64,000 bases of DNA from Paenibacillus foliorum (lineage in GTDB: Bacteria; Bacillota; Bacilli; Paenibacillales; NBRC-103111). The stretch is taken from NCBI RefSeq assembly GCF_013141765.1, contig NZ_WHOD01000067.1:1-64000 (forward strand), in the 5' to 3' direction. The position numbers were made by a program, and so were the translations under genes. This document shows, piece by piece, positions 10,885 through 19,960 of the stretch. Within the stretch, counting starts at the first letter, position 1, and each line of letters begins with the position of its first letter. A model generated the notes under the pieces. That model had not been told where the DNA came from, searched no databases, and saw only the letters and a list, made by a program, of their open reading frames with translations.

Positions 10885-11095
10885 TGTAATAAATGAAATA
10901 TTTGGCGCAGCTCAAAGGTCGAGTAGGGTGATATTTACTTAGTATCTTTTTTTATTGGGTCCATATACCTATACATAAATGCAAACTTGGCACCGAAATT
11001 ATCAAGGGGTTAATTTGACTTTGCGGGAAATATTCACAGTAAAAATTAACACCAAAAAATACATATAAAGATATAGATATTCGGAGGCTGTGAAG
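10885..11095. other. Intergenic region upstream of the chemoreceptor gene
   Basis: AT-rich and without a credible ORF. A possible -35 TTGACT lies at 11015-11020, with only a weak -10 (AGTAAA) 17 bp downstream. No sigma-D-type promoter or riboswitch was recognised. Confidence 0.4.
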
Positions 11096-12820
11096 ATGAA
11101 ACTGACACTGTTCAAAAAACTTTTATTTAGCTTTGTTGTTGTTTTACTGCTGTTGTCTACCATAAGTATTACGGCGATAACGAACATGGGTACTATGGGG
11201 AAAAAATCAAAGCAAACGACTGAAATGGGTTTAACGAATGTTATGCTGCTTGGAAATTTAAATCATAATCTTATTGAGCTTGACGATCTGATGCTTCGCA
11301 TTCTATTGAAGCTTGAGGATCAAGGTGCACAGGAAGGGTTGGGTATGGAGGCCGAAACCCAGACGGATAAAGCAAACCGCCTTTTCAGAGATATTGAAGG
11401 AAAAGTAAATAAGCTTGATGGAATCGCCATAACTGAAAAGGATGCTTCCTTGATCAAGTTCTTTAAACAAAACTGGGCAGCATATGCTGAGAAGTTTCCA
11501 ACGATCTTGAAGGGTGTAGAAAAACGCGGACCTGAAGGGATGGATCTTATTCGCCAGGGAAATACCTTTTTAAGCAGCTGCAGCGCAATTATCGGTATAC
11601 TTAGTGAAAATAACCAGGGATATGCCAATGGGTGGGCAGCTGAGCTCACTGCCTCGTATGAGTCTGGCGTTGCTTGGGTTATAGGTTTAAGCTTACTTGC
11701 TATAGCGGCTGGCCTTGCCGTATCGTACTTAATTGCAAAGCACGTATCTAAACCGATACAAGAGATGAGTGGTATTGCAAAGCGTGTGTCTTCAGGGGAT
11801 TTATCCGTTACCAATTCCATTCTATCTCGTCAGGATGAGATTGGAGAGCTCAATGAGGCTTTCGGACAAATGACCGACCATATGCGTCAAATGATTCTAA
11901 AAATTAACGAGCATGCTCAGCTAGTGGCCGCTTCGGCGGACCAGCTTAATACTAGTTCGGATGAAATGCAGGTCTCCTCACGCCAAATTGCGGAAACGGT
12001 TAAAGATGTGGCTGACGGTGCAAATAGACAAACTGTAAGTATGGAAGAGACATCACGTTCTATGGAGGAAGTTGGCGCAGGAATTGGAAGACTTGCTGAG
12101 AATGCCGCGTCTATTTCTGAAACGGTGGAGTCATCCAGGCAGCAAGCTGAGAATGGCGGCAACTCTATTCAGATTACCGTGCAGCAGATGAGCTCCATAA
12201 GTGAATCCGTTCACCAAACGGATCTTGTTATCAAGCTGCTCGACCATAAATCGCAGCAGATAGGCAGTATCCTGCAAGCCATTCAAGATATCGCCCAGCA
12301 AACCAATCTGCTCGCCTTGAATGCAGCGATAGAGGCCGCAAGAGCCCATGAGCATGGAGCGGGATTCGCTGTAGTTGCAGCAGAAGTACGCAAGCTAGCG
12401 GAGCAATCCAGCAGCTCATCAGGAGAAATAGCTCAGCTGCTGAATGAAATTCAAGCGAGTATTCACCAATCCGGCGAATCCATGAGCAGGGTTAAGGAAG
12501 AAGTTCAAACGGGAATTGAAATGGTTCGTGAGACAGAGCTTAACTTCGACAATATCATACAGTCGACAACCGAAATTGCTTCTCAGATTCAGGAAATGGC
12601 TGCTACTTCGGAAGAAATGTCCGCTGGCGCGCAGCAAATTACAGCAGCTGTTCAACATGTTACGGCGATTGCTCATAAATCATCTTCGGCATCTCAGAAT
12701 GTAGCATTGACCGCAAGCAACCAGCTGAAAACGACGGGTGAGGTCCAATCCTCCGTAAAATCCCTCTCTGAGATGACAGAAGAGTTGCATCGTCTTCTAT
12801 CGCAGTTCAAGGTTTCGTAG
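11096..12820 (+). CDS. Methyl-accepting chemotaxis protein
   Basis: Transmembrane chemoreceptor feeding the CheA/CheY pathway. TM1 is at about residues 7-29. A helical extracellular sensor of roughly 150 residues resembling the four-helix-bundle type follows, then TM2 at about 190-212 and a HAMP domain starting [10 protein letters not shown]. The cytoplasmic signalling domain has the highly conserved hairpin tip, with [16 protein letters not shown] and [15 protein letters not shown]. The start is ATG 11096, 8 nt after CGGAGG; GTG 11090 is too close. It has its own terminator and lies just upstream of sugar locus I. A role in taxis towards the locus I substrate is possible but not shown. Confidence 0.95.
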   Translation: MKLTLFKKLLFSFVVVLLLLSTISITAITNMGTMGKKSKQTTEMGLTNVMLLGNLNHNLIELDDLMLRILLKLEDQGAQEGLGMEAETQTDKANRLFRDIEGKVNKLDGIAITEKDASLIKFFKQNWAAYAEKFPTILKGVEKRGPEGMDLIRQGNTFLSSCSAIIGILSENNQGYANGWAAELTASYESGVAWVIGLSLLAIAAGLAVSYLIAKHVSKPIQEMSGIAKRVSSGDLSVTNSILSRQDEIGELNEAFGQMTDHMRQMILKINEHAQLVAASADQLNTSSDEMQVSSRQIAETVKDVADGANRQTVSMEETSRSMEEVGAGIGRLAENAASISETVESSRQQAENGGNSIQITVQQMSSISESVHQTDLVIKLLDHKSQQIGSILQAIQDIAQQTNLLALNAAIEAARAHEHGAGFAVVAAEVRKLAEQSSSSSGEIAQLLNEIQASIHQSGESMSRVKEEVQTGIEMVRETELNFDNIIQSTTEIASQIQEMAATSEEMSAGAQQITAAVQHVTAIAHKSSSASQNVALTASNQLKTTGEVQSSVKSLSEMTEELHRLLSQFKVS

Positions 12821-12847
12821 AAAAGAAAAGAGGGTAACAAGATAGCC

Positions 12848-12898
12848 AACAGGCATGCATACAGTTCAATAAGACTGTAATGTTTGCCTGTTTTTTTA
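12848..12898 (+). terminator. Rho-independent terminator of the chemoreceptor gene
   Basis: AACAGGCA pairs with TGCCTGTT, with an inner ACAGTT/AGACTGT stem, followed by a run of T. Confidence 0.85.
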
Positions 12899-12951
12899 GA
12901 AATGAAATTATTAAATTTAGATAAAATCAGAAAAGAGGGTTGAATTAATTA

Positions 12952-12965
12952 TGTAAGCGCTTTAT
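12952..12965. promoter_or_regulatory. Candidate cre (CcpA) site upstream of locus I
   Basis: TGTAAGCGCTTTAT matches the cre consensus TGWAANCGNTNWCA at all but the last two positions. It lies about 170 bp upstream of the predicted transcription start, so carbon-catabolite control is plausible, though an upstream cre may activate rather than repress. Confidence 0.5.
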
Positions 12966-12973
12966 AATTATTT

Positions 12974-13005
12974 TTGAAACGGTTCAAACCATTGAAAAGG
13001 TTCTA
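12974..13005. promoter_or_regulatory. Upstream operator pair (LacI-type palindromes) of locus I
   Basis: TTGAAACGGTTCAA at 12974-12987 differs by one base from the perfect palindrome found at 13149 and 13345. A weaker relative, TTGAAAAGGTTCTA, follows at 12992-13005 with its centre 18 bp away. The CpG-centred palindrome is the kind read by LacI-family repressors. Confidence 0.7.
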
Positions 13006-13094
13006 ATATCTATTATTGTGCATTTAGACTATTGTAGAATTTTTTCTACAAAAACCCCAAATGACACTTATATGTTATTGTTATGATAATTTAA

Positions 13095-13123
13095 TTGACA
13101 TTAATGTTGCGTGAAATTATACT
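13095..13123 (+). promoter_or_regulatory. Near-consensus sigma-A promoter of locus I
   Basis: TTGACA at 13095-13100, a 17-bp spacer and TATACT at 13118-13123. Transcription should start near 13130, giving a leader of about 335 nt before the binding-protein gene. Confidence 0.75.
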
Positions 13124-13148
13124 AAAGTTAATTAATTTTGATTAAAAA

Positions 13149-13162
13149 TTGAACCGGTTCAA
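13149..13162. promoter_or_regulatory. Operator 2 of locus I (perfect palindrome)
   Basis: TTGAACCGGTTCAA is a perfect 14-bp palindrome centred about 26 bp downstream of the predicted start site. A bound LacI-family repressor here would block initiation or early elongation. The regulator encoded at 18019-19017 is the obvious candidate. Confidence 0.8.
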
Positions 13163-13344
13163 ATCCCATACAACCATTTTTTCTTATGAAAAGATGAATT
13201 TCACTTGAATGTAGTAGTTTTATAAGAAACTCAGTACTATTGGTTAAAAAATTGTCACTACATAAATACAGCACTTTGATGATTTGTGTTATGTTATATA
13301 ACATATGTATTGAGAGGATGTAAAAATATTTTTTTGAATTAAAT

Positions 13345-13358
13345 TTGAACCGGTTCAA
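13345..13358. promoter_or_regulatory. Operator 3 of locus I (perfect palindrome)
   Basis: A second exact copy of TTGAACCGGTTCAA, 196 bp downstream of operator 2 and inside the transcribed leader, 10 bp before an AAGGAGGTGG Shine-Dalgarno. The arrangement suits looping or roadblock repression. Confidence 0.8.
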
Positions 13359-13391
13359 ATTATTATTTAAGGAGGTGGTTGCAGAATTTTC

Positions 13392-13466
13392 ATGATTACG
13401 GAAGTCAACCAAGTGAATGCTTATGGAAATTTTCTACCAAATTCATTTTCAGGGGGAATCAACTAA
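13392..13466 (+). CDS. Candidate 24-aa leader peptide coupled to the binding-protein gene
   Basis: ATG 13392 opens a 24-codon frame (MITEVNQVNAYG and onward, ending SGGIN) whose TAA stop overlaps the binding-protein ATG as TAATG. A strong AAGGAGGTGG at 13369-13378 stands before it, but the AGGAGG core is 16 nt from this ATG. An in-frame TTG of the downstream gene at 13379 is only 3 nt away. Neither spacing is ideal, so translation is uncertain. Confidence 0.3.
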   Translation: MITEVNQVNAYGNFLPNSFSGGIN

Positions 13467-14794
13467 TGAAATCAAACCGTTTATTGACAACCGCACTGAC
13501 AAGCGCTCTTTCGCTATCCATGGTTTTGACAGGCTGTTCTAGTGAAAGCGGAAAATCGACAGAGGGCGCGAAGGCACCAGCAGGGGAAAAATCGACTAAG
13601 CCTGTGGAAATTTCCATCTGGGGCGGCTGGCCGGAGCTGGATCCATGGTTCCAAAAAATGGCCGATGAGTTCAAGAAAACTAATCCGAATGTAACGGTAT
13701 CGATTTCTTCATTCCCGCTTCGCGACTACGAGAAGAAGGTTGCAGCAGCACTTCCTTCAAAAAGTGGAGCAGATATCCTTCCCTTAAATCCGAATCTGGC
13801 ACTTCGCTATATTCAAGGCAATATGCTGCAAGCAACTCCTGAGGATTTAGTCAAACAAGTGAATTCCGGTATTCATCAAAAATTGGTTGTCGATAACACG
13901 AAAGTGAAGGATAAGACCTATGGCGTACCTGCTCTGATGGGGGCGGGAGCTATTTACTATAACAAAGACATGCTGAAAGAAGCCGGGCTTACCGCGCCTC
14001 CAACTGCAGATCAACTGCTGGAGTATGCACAGAAATTGGCCAAAAGGGATGCCTCCGGTAATCTGGAGCGTGCGGGAATGAGTCTTCGGTTAAGTGGAGG
14101 TGGCAGCGGGGTCGGAGAAAAATTCTGGAATCTGCTTGCACAAAGGGGCGGCAGCATTATCAAAGAAGCTTCTCCCGGAAAATATAAAGCGGATTACAAC
14201 ACGGACGCGGGGCTTCAAACATTAAAAATGTATGTAGATATGGTGCATAAGTACAAAACGGATGATCCCAAGGTTAAGCATGATACTGAGGCGTTTCAAA
14301 CTAAGCTTGCAGCATTTTATGTCCGGGAATCAAACGTCATCATCGATACTAAGAAAAAGGCTCCTGATTTAAACTATGATGCGGCACCACTGAAGGCTAA
14401 TGTTGTAAGTATAGTCAATTTCTATGTATCTAGCGCGCAAAAAGAAAAGGCTGAAGCAGCATGGAATTTCATCCGCTTCATAACAAAGCCGGAGAATCAT
14501 GCACAAATGATTGCAATGACTGGGTGGTTGCCTGCACGTGATGACTTGGATCTGAGCAATCTATATAAAGATTACCCGCAGTATAAGGCATTCTTCACTA
14601 AGCAAGATTTACAGGCATACCCACCGGTTGCTGAATTCGATGAAATCCTAACCAAGTTTGCCGACCGTTTAGCTACAAAGGGCTTCACTGACGCATCTTT
14701 TGTTGACAATCCTGAAAAGATGAAGGCCTTTCTGGATGAAGCAGCAAAAGAAACGAACGATATTCTGAAAAAAGCCGGAGTATTAGCGGAATAG
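13466..14794 (+). CDS. Sugar ABC transporter substrate-binding lipoprotein (locus I)
   Basis: Family 1 extracellular solute-binding protein of CUT1-type carbohydrate importers, tethered outside the membrane. Residues 1-24 form a lipoprotein signal with lipobox LTGC (Cys24), followed by a Ser/Gly/Lys-rich linker. The mature part begins with PVEISIWGGWPELDPWFQKM, typical of this fold. ATG 13466 is behind AGGGGGA at 13451-13457. The in-frame TTG at 13379 would add a 29-residue extension unlike a signal peptide, so it is not used. It is the first gene of locus I. The permeases come six genes later and no ATPase is nearby. Confidence 0.9.
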   Translation: MKSNRLLTTALTSALSLSMVLTGCSSESGKSTEGAKAPAGEKSTKPVEISIWGGWPELDPWFQKMADEFKKTNPNVTVSISSFPLRDYEKKVAAALPSKSGADILPLNPNLALRYIQGNMLQATPEDLVKQVNSGIHQKLVVDNTKVKDKTYGVPALMGAGAIYYNKDMLKEAGLTAPPTADQLLEYAQKLAKRDASGNLERAGMSLRLSGGGSGVGEKFWNLLAQRGGSIIKEASPGKYKADYNTDAGLQTLKMYVDMVHKYKTDDPKVKHDTEAFQTKLAAFYVRESNVIIDTKKKAPDLNYDAAPLKANVVSIVNFYVSSAQKEKAEAAWNFIRFITKPENHAQMIAMTGWLPARDDLDLSNLYKDYPQYKAFFTKQDLQAYPPVAEFDEILTKFADRLATKGFTDASFVDNPEKMKAFLDEAAKETNDILKKAGVLAE

Positions 14795-14848
14795 CCAGTA
14801 AAAGCGAGTCTAATTGAAGATTAGGCTCGCCTATCTAAGGGGTGAAAC

Positions 14849-15883
14849 ATGCCAAGCAAACTGAGATTTGCTATTGTTGGGGCTGGTGTTATAGCAAGGT
14901 TTCATGCGGAATCTATTCTTCAGAAGCATGCGGATGCGGAATTGATTGCCATCGCCGACCCAAGTATTGAAAAGGCACGTACGTTGGGTGATGAGTTTAA
15001 TGTTCGTCACATATTCGATGACTATGAGACGCTCCTTAAGCTTCCGGAAATCGATGTCGTATGCATATGCACGCCAAGCGGTATGCACAGCGAAGTAAGC
15101 ATAGCGGCGGCACAAGCCGGGAAGCACGTGTTATGTGAGAAGCCATTGGAGATTAACGCCGATAAAATGACCGCGATGATTGAGGAATGCCGAAAGCAGC
15201 GGGTTAAGCTGGGCTGCGTATTTCAAAGACGGCTCATGCCAGCGGCGCTGCATGCTCGCCAAGCAATTCAAGATGGCAAGCTCGGAAAGCTTGTTATGGG
15301 AAATGCGTATTTAAAATATTACCGCAGCCCTGAGTACTATGGAAGCGGAGGATGGCGAGGCACTTGGAATCTCGATGGCGGGGGAGCCTTAATGAATCAA
15401 GGTGTGCATGGAGTGGATTTAATTCAATTTTTAATGGGAGACGTCTCATCCGTATTTGCTTATACCGCCCCACTTGTCCGCAGCATTGAAGTTGAAGATA
15501 CCGCAGTAGTCGCCATAAAATTCAAGAATGGGGCATTTGGCGTTATTCAGGGGAGCACTTCCATTTATCCAGGCCAGGAAACGCGCTTCGAGCTGCATGG
15601 AGATAAAGGAACAATTGAGTTTGGTGATAATGGCATTAAACAGTGGAGTTTCATGGATCATGAGGAAGAAGCCCCAGTAATTCATGACACGCTTGGACTT
15701 GGCTCCAGCAGCAATCCGCAGCAAATTTCAATCGAGGGGCACTGCTTTTATATTGATGATATGATTCGTGCCATTCGTGAGGATAAAGAACCGCATATCA
15801 ATGGAGAAGAAGCAAGAAAATCAGTTGATTTAATCCTGGCGATTTATGAATCGTCACGTTCCGGCAAAGAGATCATGTTGTAA
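14849..15883 (+). CDS. Gfo/Idh/MocA family oxidoreductase (locus I)
   Basis: NAD(P)-dependent dehydrogenase of the glucose-fructose oxidoreductase/inositol dehydrogenase family; 344 residues. An N-terminal Rossmann fold carries GAGVIARFHAES, the family CEKPLE motif lies near residue 97, and a C-terminal beta-sheet substrate domain follows. The substrate cannot be told from sequence. It is followed by a DegT-type PLP enzyme, so the pair could interconvert a hydroxyl, keto and amino group on a sugar or inositol ring. NtdC/NtdA and the inosamine pathways combine the same two families. Confidence 0.9.
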   Translation: MPSKLRFAIVGAGVIARFHAESILQKHADAELIAIADPSIEKARTLGDEFNVRHIFDDYETLLKLPEIDVVCICTPSGMHSEVSIAAAQAGKHVLCEKPLEINADKMTAMIEECRKQRVKLGCVFQRRLMPAALHARQAIQDGKLGKLVMGNAYLKYYRSPEYYGSGGWRGTWNLDGGGALMNQGVHGVDLIQFLMGDVSSVFAYTAPLVRSIEVEDTAVVAIKFKNGAFGVIQGSTSIYPGQETRFELHGDKGTIEFGDNGIKQWSFMDHEEEAPVIHDTLGLGSSSNPQQISIEGHCFYIDDMIRAIREDKEPHINGEEARKSVDLILAIYESSRSGKEIML

Positions 15884-15908
15884 TACGACCAACTTGGAGG
15901 GTAATCCT

Positions 15909-17102
15909 ATGATAAAATTAGCAAAAGATGGGGGAGTGCCGACGAGAACCAAGTCATTCCCTGAGTGGCCGATATTTGGAGAGATGGAGGAGCATCTCCT
16001 TCTCGAAGTGCTGCATTCCGGTAAATGGGGGGGGACAGGACGTATCCAGCTCCCGGAAGCGGAGAGGCAATTTGCAGCAGTCCATGATGCCAAGCACGCA
16101 ATTACGGTAGTCAACGGAACTGTAGCTATTACTATTGCGCTGCAAGCGGCGGGTGTTCAGCCTGGTGATGAGGTTATTATGCCTCCGTACACTTTTTTTG
16201 CAACCGCATCGGCTGCACTGATGTTCGGTGCTATACCGGTATTCGTAGATGTGGAGGAAAACACGCTTCTACTCGATGCGAATAAGGTTGAGGCCGCCAT
16301 CACACCTAAAACTAAAGCGATTATTCCCGTTCATATTGGGGGAGCTATGGCTGATATGACACAACTAAAAGCCATTGCTGATAAATATAAGCTGCGCATT
16401 ATTGAGGATTCAGCGCAGGCGGTAGGGGCGCGATGGAACGGTTTGGGGGCTGGGACGATTGGCGATCTTGGCACGTTCAGCTTCCAATCAACGAAGAATA
16501 TAAATTCTGGCGAGGGTGGAATGATCCTTACCCAGAGTGATGAGATGGCGGATCTGGCATGGTCCCTTATTAACGCCGGACGCGTTCGCAGCGGTGAGTG
16601 GTACCAGCATGAAAATGTGGGCTGGAATCTACGAATGACGGAATTTCAGGCAGCCATTCTGATCGGCCAGTTAAGCAGATTAGAGCAACAAATGGTAACC
16701 CGTGAGAAGAATGCGAAACTGCTTGAAGAGTTGATGCGAAATATTGAGGGCATTCGAGTTCTGGACAGAGACCCTCGGATCACCCGCCATGCCAATCATT
16801 TATTCTTATTCAAACTGGTGCCGGAGCTTGCGGAACGAGTCTCCAAGCGAGAGGTGTGCAGTACCATAGGAGCAGAAGGTATTCCTGTTCATGAAGGATA
16901 CGTATCATTAAATTTGAATCCGGCGATTATCGAGGGAATCCGCGAGTGGACAGGTGAAACCCGCACTTATTCGTGCCCGGTTAGTGAACGGGCGTGCCTC
17001 AAAGAAGCGTTGTGGATGCATCAAAACGTTCTATTAGGCGATGAACAGGATATGTATGATATTGCACAGGCAATCACCAAGGTATTGCAATCCTATTCAT
17101 AG
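15909..17102 (+). CDS. DegT/DnrJ/EryC1-family aminotransferase (locus I)
   Basis: PLP-dependent sugar aminotransferase fold, 397 residues. The PLP-binding lysine is Lys196 in FSFQSTKNINSGEGG, matching the SF-x3-K-x4-GEGG pattern of the family, and EDSAQAVGA precedes it. The start is ATG 15909, 6 nt after GGAGGG; the reading frame is open further upstream into the preceding gene but lacks a ribosome site there. In a catabolic operon it could run in the deaminating direction. It differs from the usual nucleotide-sugar context because no nucleotidyltransferase is nearby. Confidence 0.9.
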   Translation: MIKLAKDGGVPTRTKSFPEWPIFGEMEEHLLLEVLHSGKWGGTGRIQLPEAERQFAAVHDAKHAITVVNGTVAITIALQAAGVQPGDEVIMPPYTFFATASAALMFGAIPVFVDVEENTLLLDANKVEAAITPKTKAIIPVHIGGAMADMTQLKAIADKYKLRIIEDSAQAVGARWNGLGAGTIGDLGTFSFQSTKNINSGEGGMILTQSDEMADLAWSLINAGRVRSGEWYQHENVGWNLRMTEFQAAILIGQLSRLEQQMVTREKNAKLLEELMRNIEGIRVLDRDPRITRHANHLFLFKLVPELAERVSKREVCSTIGAEGIPVHEGYVSLNLNPAIIEGIREWTGETRTYSCPVSERACLKEALWMHQNVLLGDEQDMYDIAQAITKVLQSYS

Positions 17103-17155
17103 GACTGTTATCTTACTCCGACCTACTAGGCCGTTGATAGGAAAGGAAGATAAAC

Positions 17156-18022
17156 ATGATATGGGACCGCTTAGGTGTGCTGACTGATGAAATTTCTCCA
17201 TCCTTAACGATAGCGTTGGATTGGGCTGTCCAACAAAAATTAAGACATGTAGAGATTCGTACAGTGGGTGGGGTCAACGTTATGAACTTGACTGACGATC
17301 AATTAATCGATGTTCGCAACAAGGTGGAACAACGCGGTTTATTCATTTCTGCTGTCGCGTCTCCAATTTTCAAATGCGCTCTGGATTCGGATCGCCCTGT
17401 TGCAGGAGGGGATGCATTCGGTCAAAGGGATGAAGATATAACAGCCCATTTTGCCAAGCTGGAAAGATCCATAGACATTGCCAAACTGCTTGGGGTATCA
17501 CGGATTCGTATCTTTTCTTTTTGGCGAGAGCAGGAGCCGGATGAGTATACAAATGATATTGTCGCCCATTTGCATACAGCAGCGTTAAAAGCAGAGGCAG
17601 CTAATGTTGTCCTATTACTGGAGAACGAGCCTTCCTGCAATGGGGGCTATGCAGAGGAAGTGGGAGCGTTGGTAAGAATGGTAGATCATCCTTCGCTAAA
17701 AGTATTATGGGATCCCGGGAACGAGGCTTATGGCGGCCGACAGGCATTTCCCCAAGGGTATGAGTTCGTGAAGGATACCCTTGGACATGTGCACTTGAAG
17801 GACGCTATGATCCAAGCCAACGGCAGTCCGCTCTGTGTCCCAATCGGCGAGGGGGATGTACCTTATTTAGAACAAATAAATACTCTTGAACAGGACGGAT
17901 ATTCTGGCTTATATACGATAGAAACACACTATATTCCTGAGGGTGGAACACCCATGGATGGCACTCAGCGTACGATTGAAGGACTATACAAGTTACTTGC
18001 TTCGGAGGATTTCCATAAATGA
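17156..18022 (+). CDS. TIM-barrel sugar isomerase/epimerase (locus I)
   Basis: Xylose-isomerase-like TIM barrel (AP endonuclease 2 superfamily), 288 residues. Metal-ligand-type motifs ENEPSCNGG, WDPGN, HLKDA and TIETHY sit at the expected barrel strand ends. Members include IolE, IolI and tagatose/allulose epimerases; the substrate here is unknown. The stop overlaps the LacI gene start by 4 bp (ATGA), so the two are translationally coupled. Confidence 0.85.
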   Translation: MIWDRLGVLTDEISPSLTIALDWAVQQKLRHVEIRTVGGVNVMNLTDDQLIDVRNKVEQRGLFISAVASPIFKCALDSDRPVAGGDAFGQRDEDITAHFAKLERSIDIAKLLGVSRIRIFSFWREQEPDEYTNDIVAHLHTAALKAEAANVVLLLENEPSCNGGYAEEVGALVRMVDHPSLKVLWDPGNEAYGGRQAFPQGYEFVKDTLGHVHLKDAMIQANGSPLCVPIGEGDVPYLEQINTLEQDGYSGLYTIETHYIPEGGTPMDGTQRTIEGLYKLLASEDFHK

Positions 18023-19017
18023 ATATTACTATATCCGACCTCTCTAAAATGACGGGACTCGCCAAAAGCACAATCTCTGGCGTACTTAACAACAAAGATG
18101 GCTTTTCAGAGAAAACCAGACAGAAGGTGCTGCAAACCGCAGCTCAATATGGCTATGTTCCTAACGAGATTGCTAGAGGCCTAACCTCAAGATTCACCAA
18201 AACAATTGGCTTGTTAATCAAAGATATTACGAACCCATTTTACAACCATATTACCAAGGGCGTTCAGGAAGTGGCCGCAGAGCATGGATATACTGTATTT
18301 TTGTGCAGTAGTGGCGAGGATCATAAGATGGAAGTAGAGCAAATTCAGGCTATGGTTGGCAAAAGGGTCGACGGTCTTATTATTGCTCCGTTGCTCGAAG
18401 AAGTCAGCTTTGACCATATTTATGCTTTAAAAAGGAAAAAGCTTCCGTTTGTACTGCTCGGGAACATTCCCGGGCTCGATTGCGATACTGTGGAATTTGA
18501 CGATTACAGTGGAGGCAAACAAGTGACGGAGTATTTGCTGCAAAAAGGCCATACGCAAATCGGCTTCATTAAAGGTCTCAATACTTCAAAGGCGGGGAAG
18601 CTAAGATTCGCAGCTTTTCAGGATACGCTTTTGGCCCATAGTATCACTACGGATCCCAAGTATATATTTAAAGAGGCGAAGTCGTTATCCGATGGTTTTG
18701 CCATTGGAAACCAATTAATTGCGATGGAAGAGAGACCGACAGCACTCGTTTGCTTCGATGATGTTATAGCTATGGGGGTAATAAAAGCCTTTGAAAATGC
18801 AGGCTTAAAGGTACCTGAGAATCTGTCCGTAACTGGCTTCGATGATATTGAGCTCGCCATTTTTCCGTTAACGACTGTTTCAATACCAACTCTAGAGGCA
18901 GGGAAGGCATTGGCACGAACATTGATCGATCGTATTATGCAGGAGCGTGTCTCCAAGAGTAAGCATATCGTGTTTGAGCAAAAGTTAATTCCCCGAGCTT
19001 CAGTAAAGCAGCTTTAA
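18019..19017 (+). CDS. LacI-family transcriptional regulator of locus I
   Basis: 332-residue repressor with an N-terminal helix-turn-helix (ITISDLSKMTGLAKSTISGV, residues 3-22) and hinge helix. A periplasmic-binding-protein-like effector domain starts at KTIGLLIKDITNPFYN. It sits inside the operon and overlaps the preceding isomerase gene, so it would repress its own synthesis. The probable operators are the TTGAACCGGTTCAA palindromes at 13149 and 13345 and the degenerate copies at 12974-13005. The likely inducer is a locus I sugar or its phosphate. Confidence 0.93.
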   Translation: MNITISDLSKMTGLAKSTISGVLNNKDGFSEKTRQKVLQTAAQYGYVPNEIARGLTSRFTKTIGLLIKDITNPFYNHITKGVQEVAAEHGYTVFLCSSGEDHKMEVEQIQAMVGKRVDGLIIAPLLEEVSFDHIYALKRKKLPFVLLGNIPGLDCDTVEFDDYSGGKQVTEYLLQKGHTQIGFIKGLNTSKAGKLRFAAFQDTLLAHSITTDPKYIFKEAKSLSDGFAIGNQLIAMEERPTALVCFDDVIAMGVIKAFENAGLKVPENLSVTGFDDIELAIFPLTTVSIPTLEAGKALARTLIDRIMQERVSKSKHIVFEQKLIPRASVKQL

Positions 19018-19047
19018 TACAAAAAAATAAGGACTGGGTGATTAGTC

Positions 19048-19812
19048 ATGGATAACATAGAACAGGTAGATCGTTTACAAATTCGTCGATATGAGACACG
19101 CAAGGAAATGGGAGAAGCCGTAGCCGCTGGATTAGCGAATAAAATGATAGAGCTTCTTGCCGTAAAAGAGACAATCGCTGTGATCTTTGCTTCTGCACCT
19201 TCGCAGAATGAATTTCTCGAAGCGTTGCAATCTATTGACGAAATACCGTGGGAACGTGTCATCTGCTTTCATCTGGATGAATACGTTAGCCTATCCGCCG
19301 AAGCTCCACAAAGCTTCTCTCGTTACTTAATGGAAACATTGTTTAACCGCCGCAAGCCGAAGCAATTTCACGCTATTGATGGATTGAATGACCCTGTTGT
19401 TGAATCTGCACGTTATTCGGCGTTGCTTGCTGCCCAACCCATTGATATCGCTTGTCTTGGAATCGGAGAAAATGGACACATCGCTTTTAACGATCCTCAT
19501 GTTGCCGATTTTGATGACCCTAAAGCCGTCAAGGTCGTCTTGCTGGATGAGATATGCCGACAGCAGCAGGTAAACGATGGCTGTTTTGCATCACTAGGTG
19601 AGGTTCCTCTGGAAGCAATAACACTGACGATCCCAACTATCATGTCAGCGGCTTCGATTTTCTGCACCGTTCCAGGTGAGCGTAAAAGCATGGCAGTAAG
19701 AGACGCAGTTCAAGGACCTATAGACATCAGTTGCCCCGCCTCAGCATTAAGAAACGCAACCGCAGCCTATATGTACCTGGATAAAGAGAGCGCTGCGCTT
19801 CTAAAGAGCTAA
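19048..19812 (+). CDS. nagB: Glucosamine-6-phosphate deaminase/isomerase family protein
   Basis: NagB/6-phosphogluconolactonase fold, 254 residues. It has HLDEYVSL and GIGENGHIAFNDP, the active-site motifs of glucosamine-6-phosphate deaminases, which convert GlcN-6-P to fructose-6-P and ammonia. Together with nagA at the end of the operon it indicates N-acylated amino-sugar breakdown. The sequence is more divergent than a standard NagB, for example ending QPIDIACLGIG rather than the usual D-x-Q-LLGIG, so it may act on a related amino-sugar phosphate. Confidence 0.85.
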   Translation: MDNIEQVDRLQIRRYETRKEMGEAVAAGLANKMIELLAVKETIAVIFASAPSQNEFLEALQSIDEIPWERVICFHLDEYVSLSAEAPQSFSRYLMETLFNRRKPKQFHAIDGLNDPVVESARYSALLAAQPIDIACLGIGENGHIAFNDPHVADFDDPKAVKVVLLDEICRQQQVNDGCFASLGEVPLEAITLTIPTIMSAASIFCTVPGERKSMAVRDAVQGPIDISCPASALRNATAAYMYLDKESAALLKS

Positions 19813-19849
19813 GAAAGTTTAACCTGACTAAAGCATGTGTTAAACTTTC
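19813..19849. repeat. Stem-loop between nagB-like gene and permease genes
   Basis: GAAAGTTTAAC and GTTAAACTTTC form a perfect 11-bp stem starting at the first base after the stop codon, with a 15-nt loop. No T run follows, so it is not an ordinary terminator. It may be an mRNA processing or 3'-stabilising element within the operon. Confidence 0.7.
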
Positions 19850-19960
19850 CGCTCGCAAGAGAAGCTATCCCTAAAACACGAATGTATCTTTATCGAACAG
19901 GCTTCGAATAGAAGATTTTCCATAAAGAGCGATATGGCTTGGCATAGAGGGGGATGGAAT

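Noticed and set aside
11320..11820. 166-codon minus-strand frame opposite the chemoreceptor
   Set aside because: It is antisense to the conserved receptor gene, with no ribosome site.
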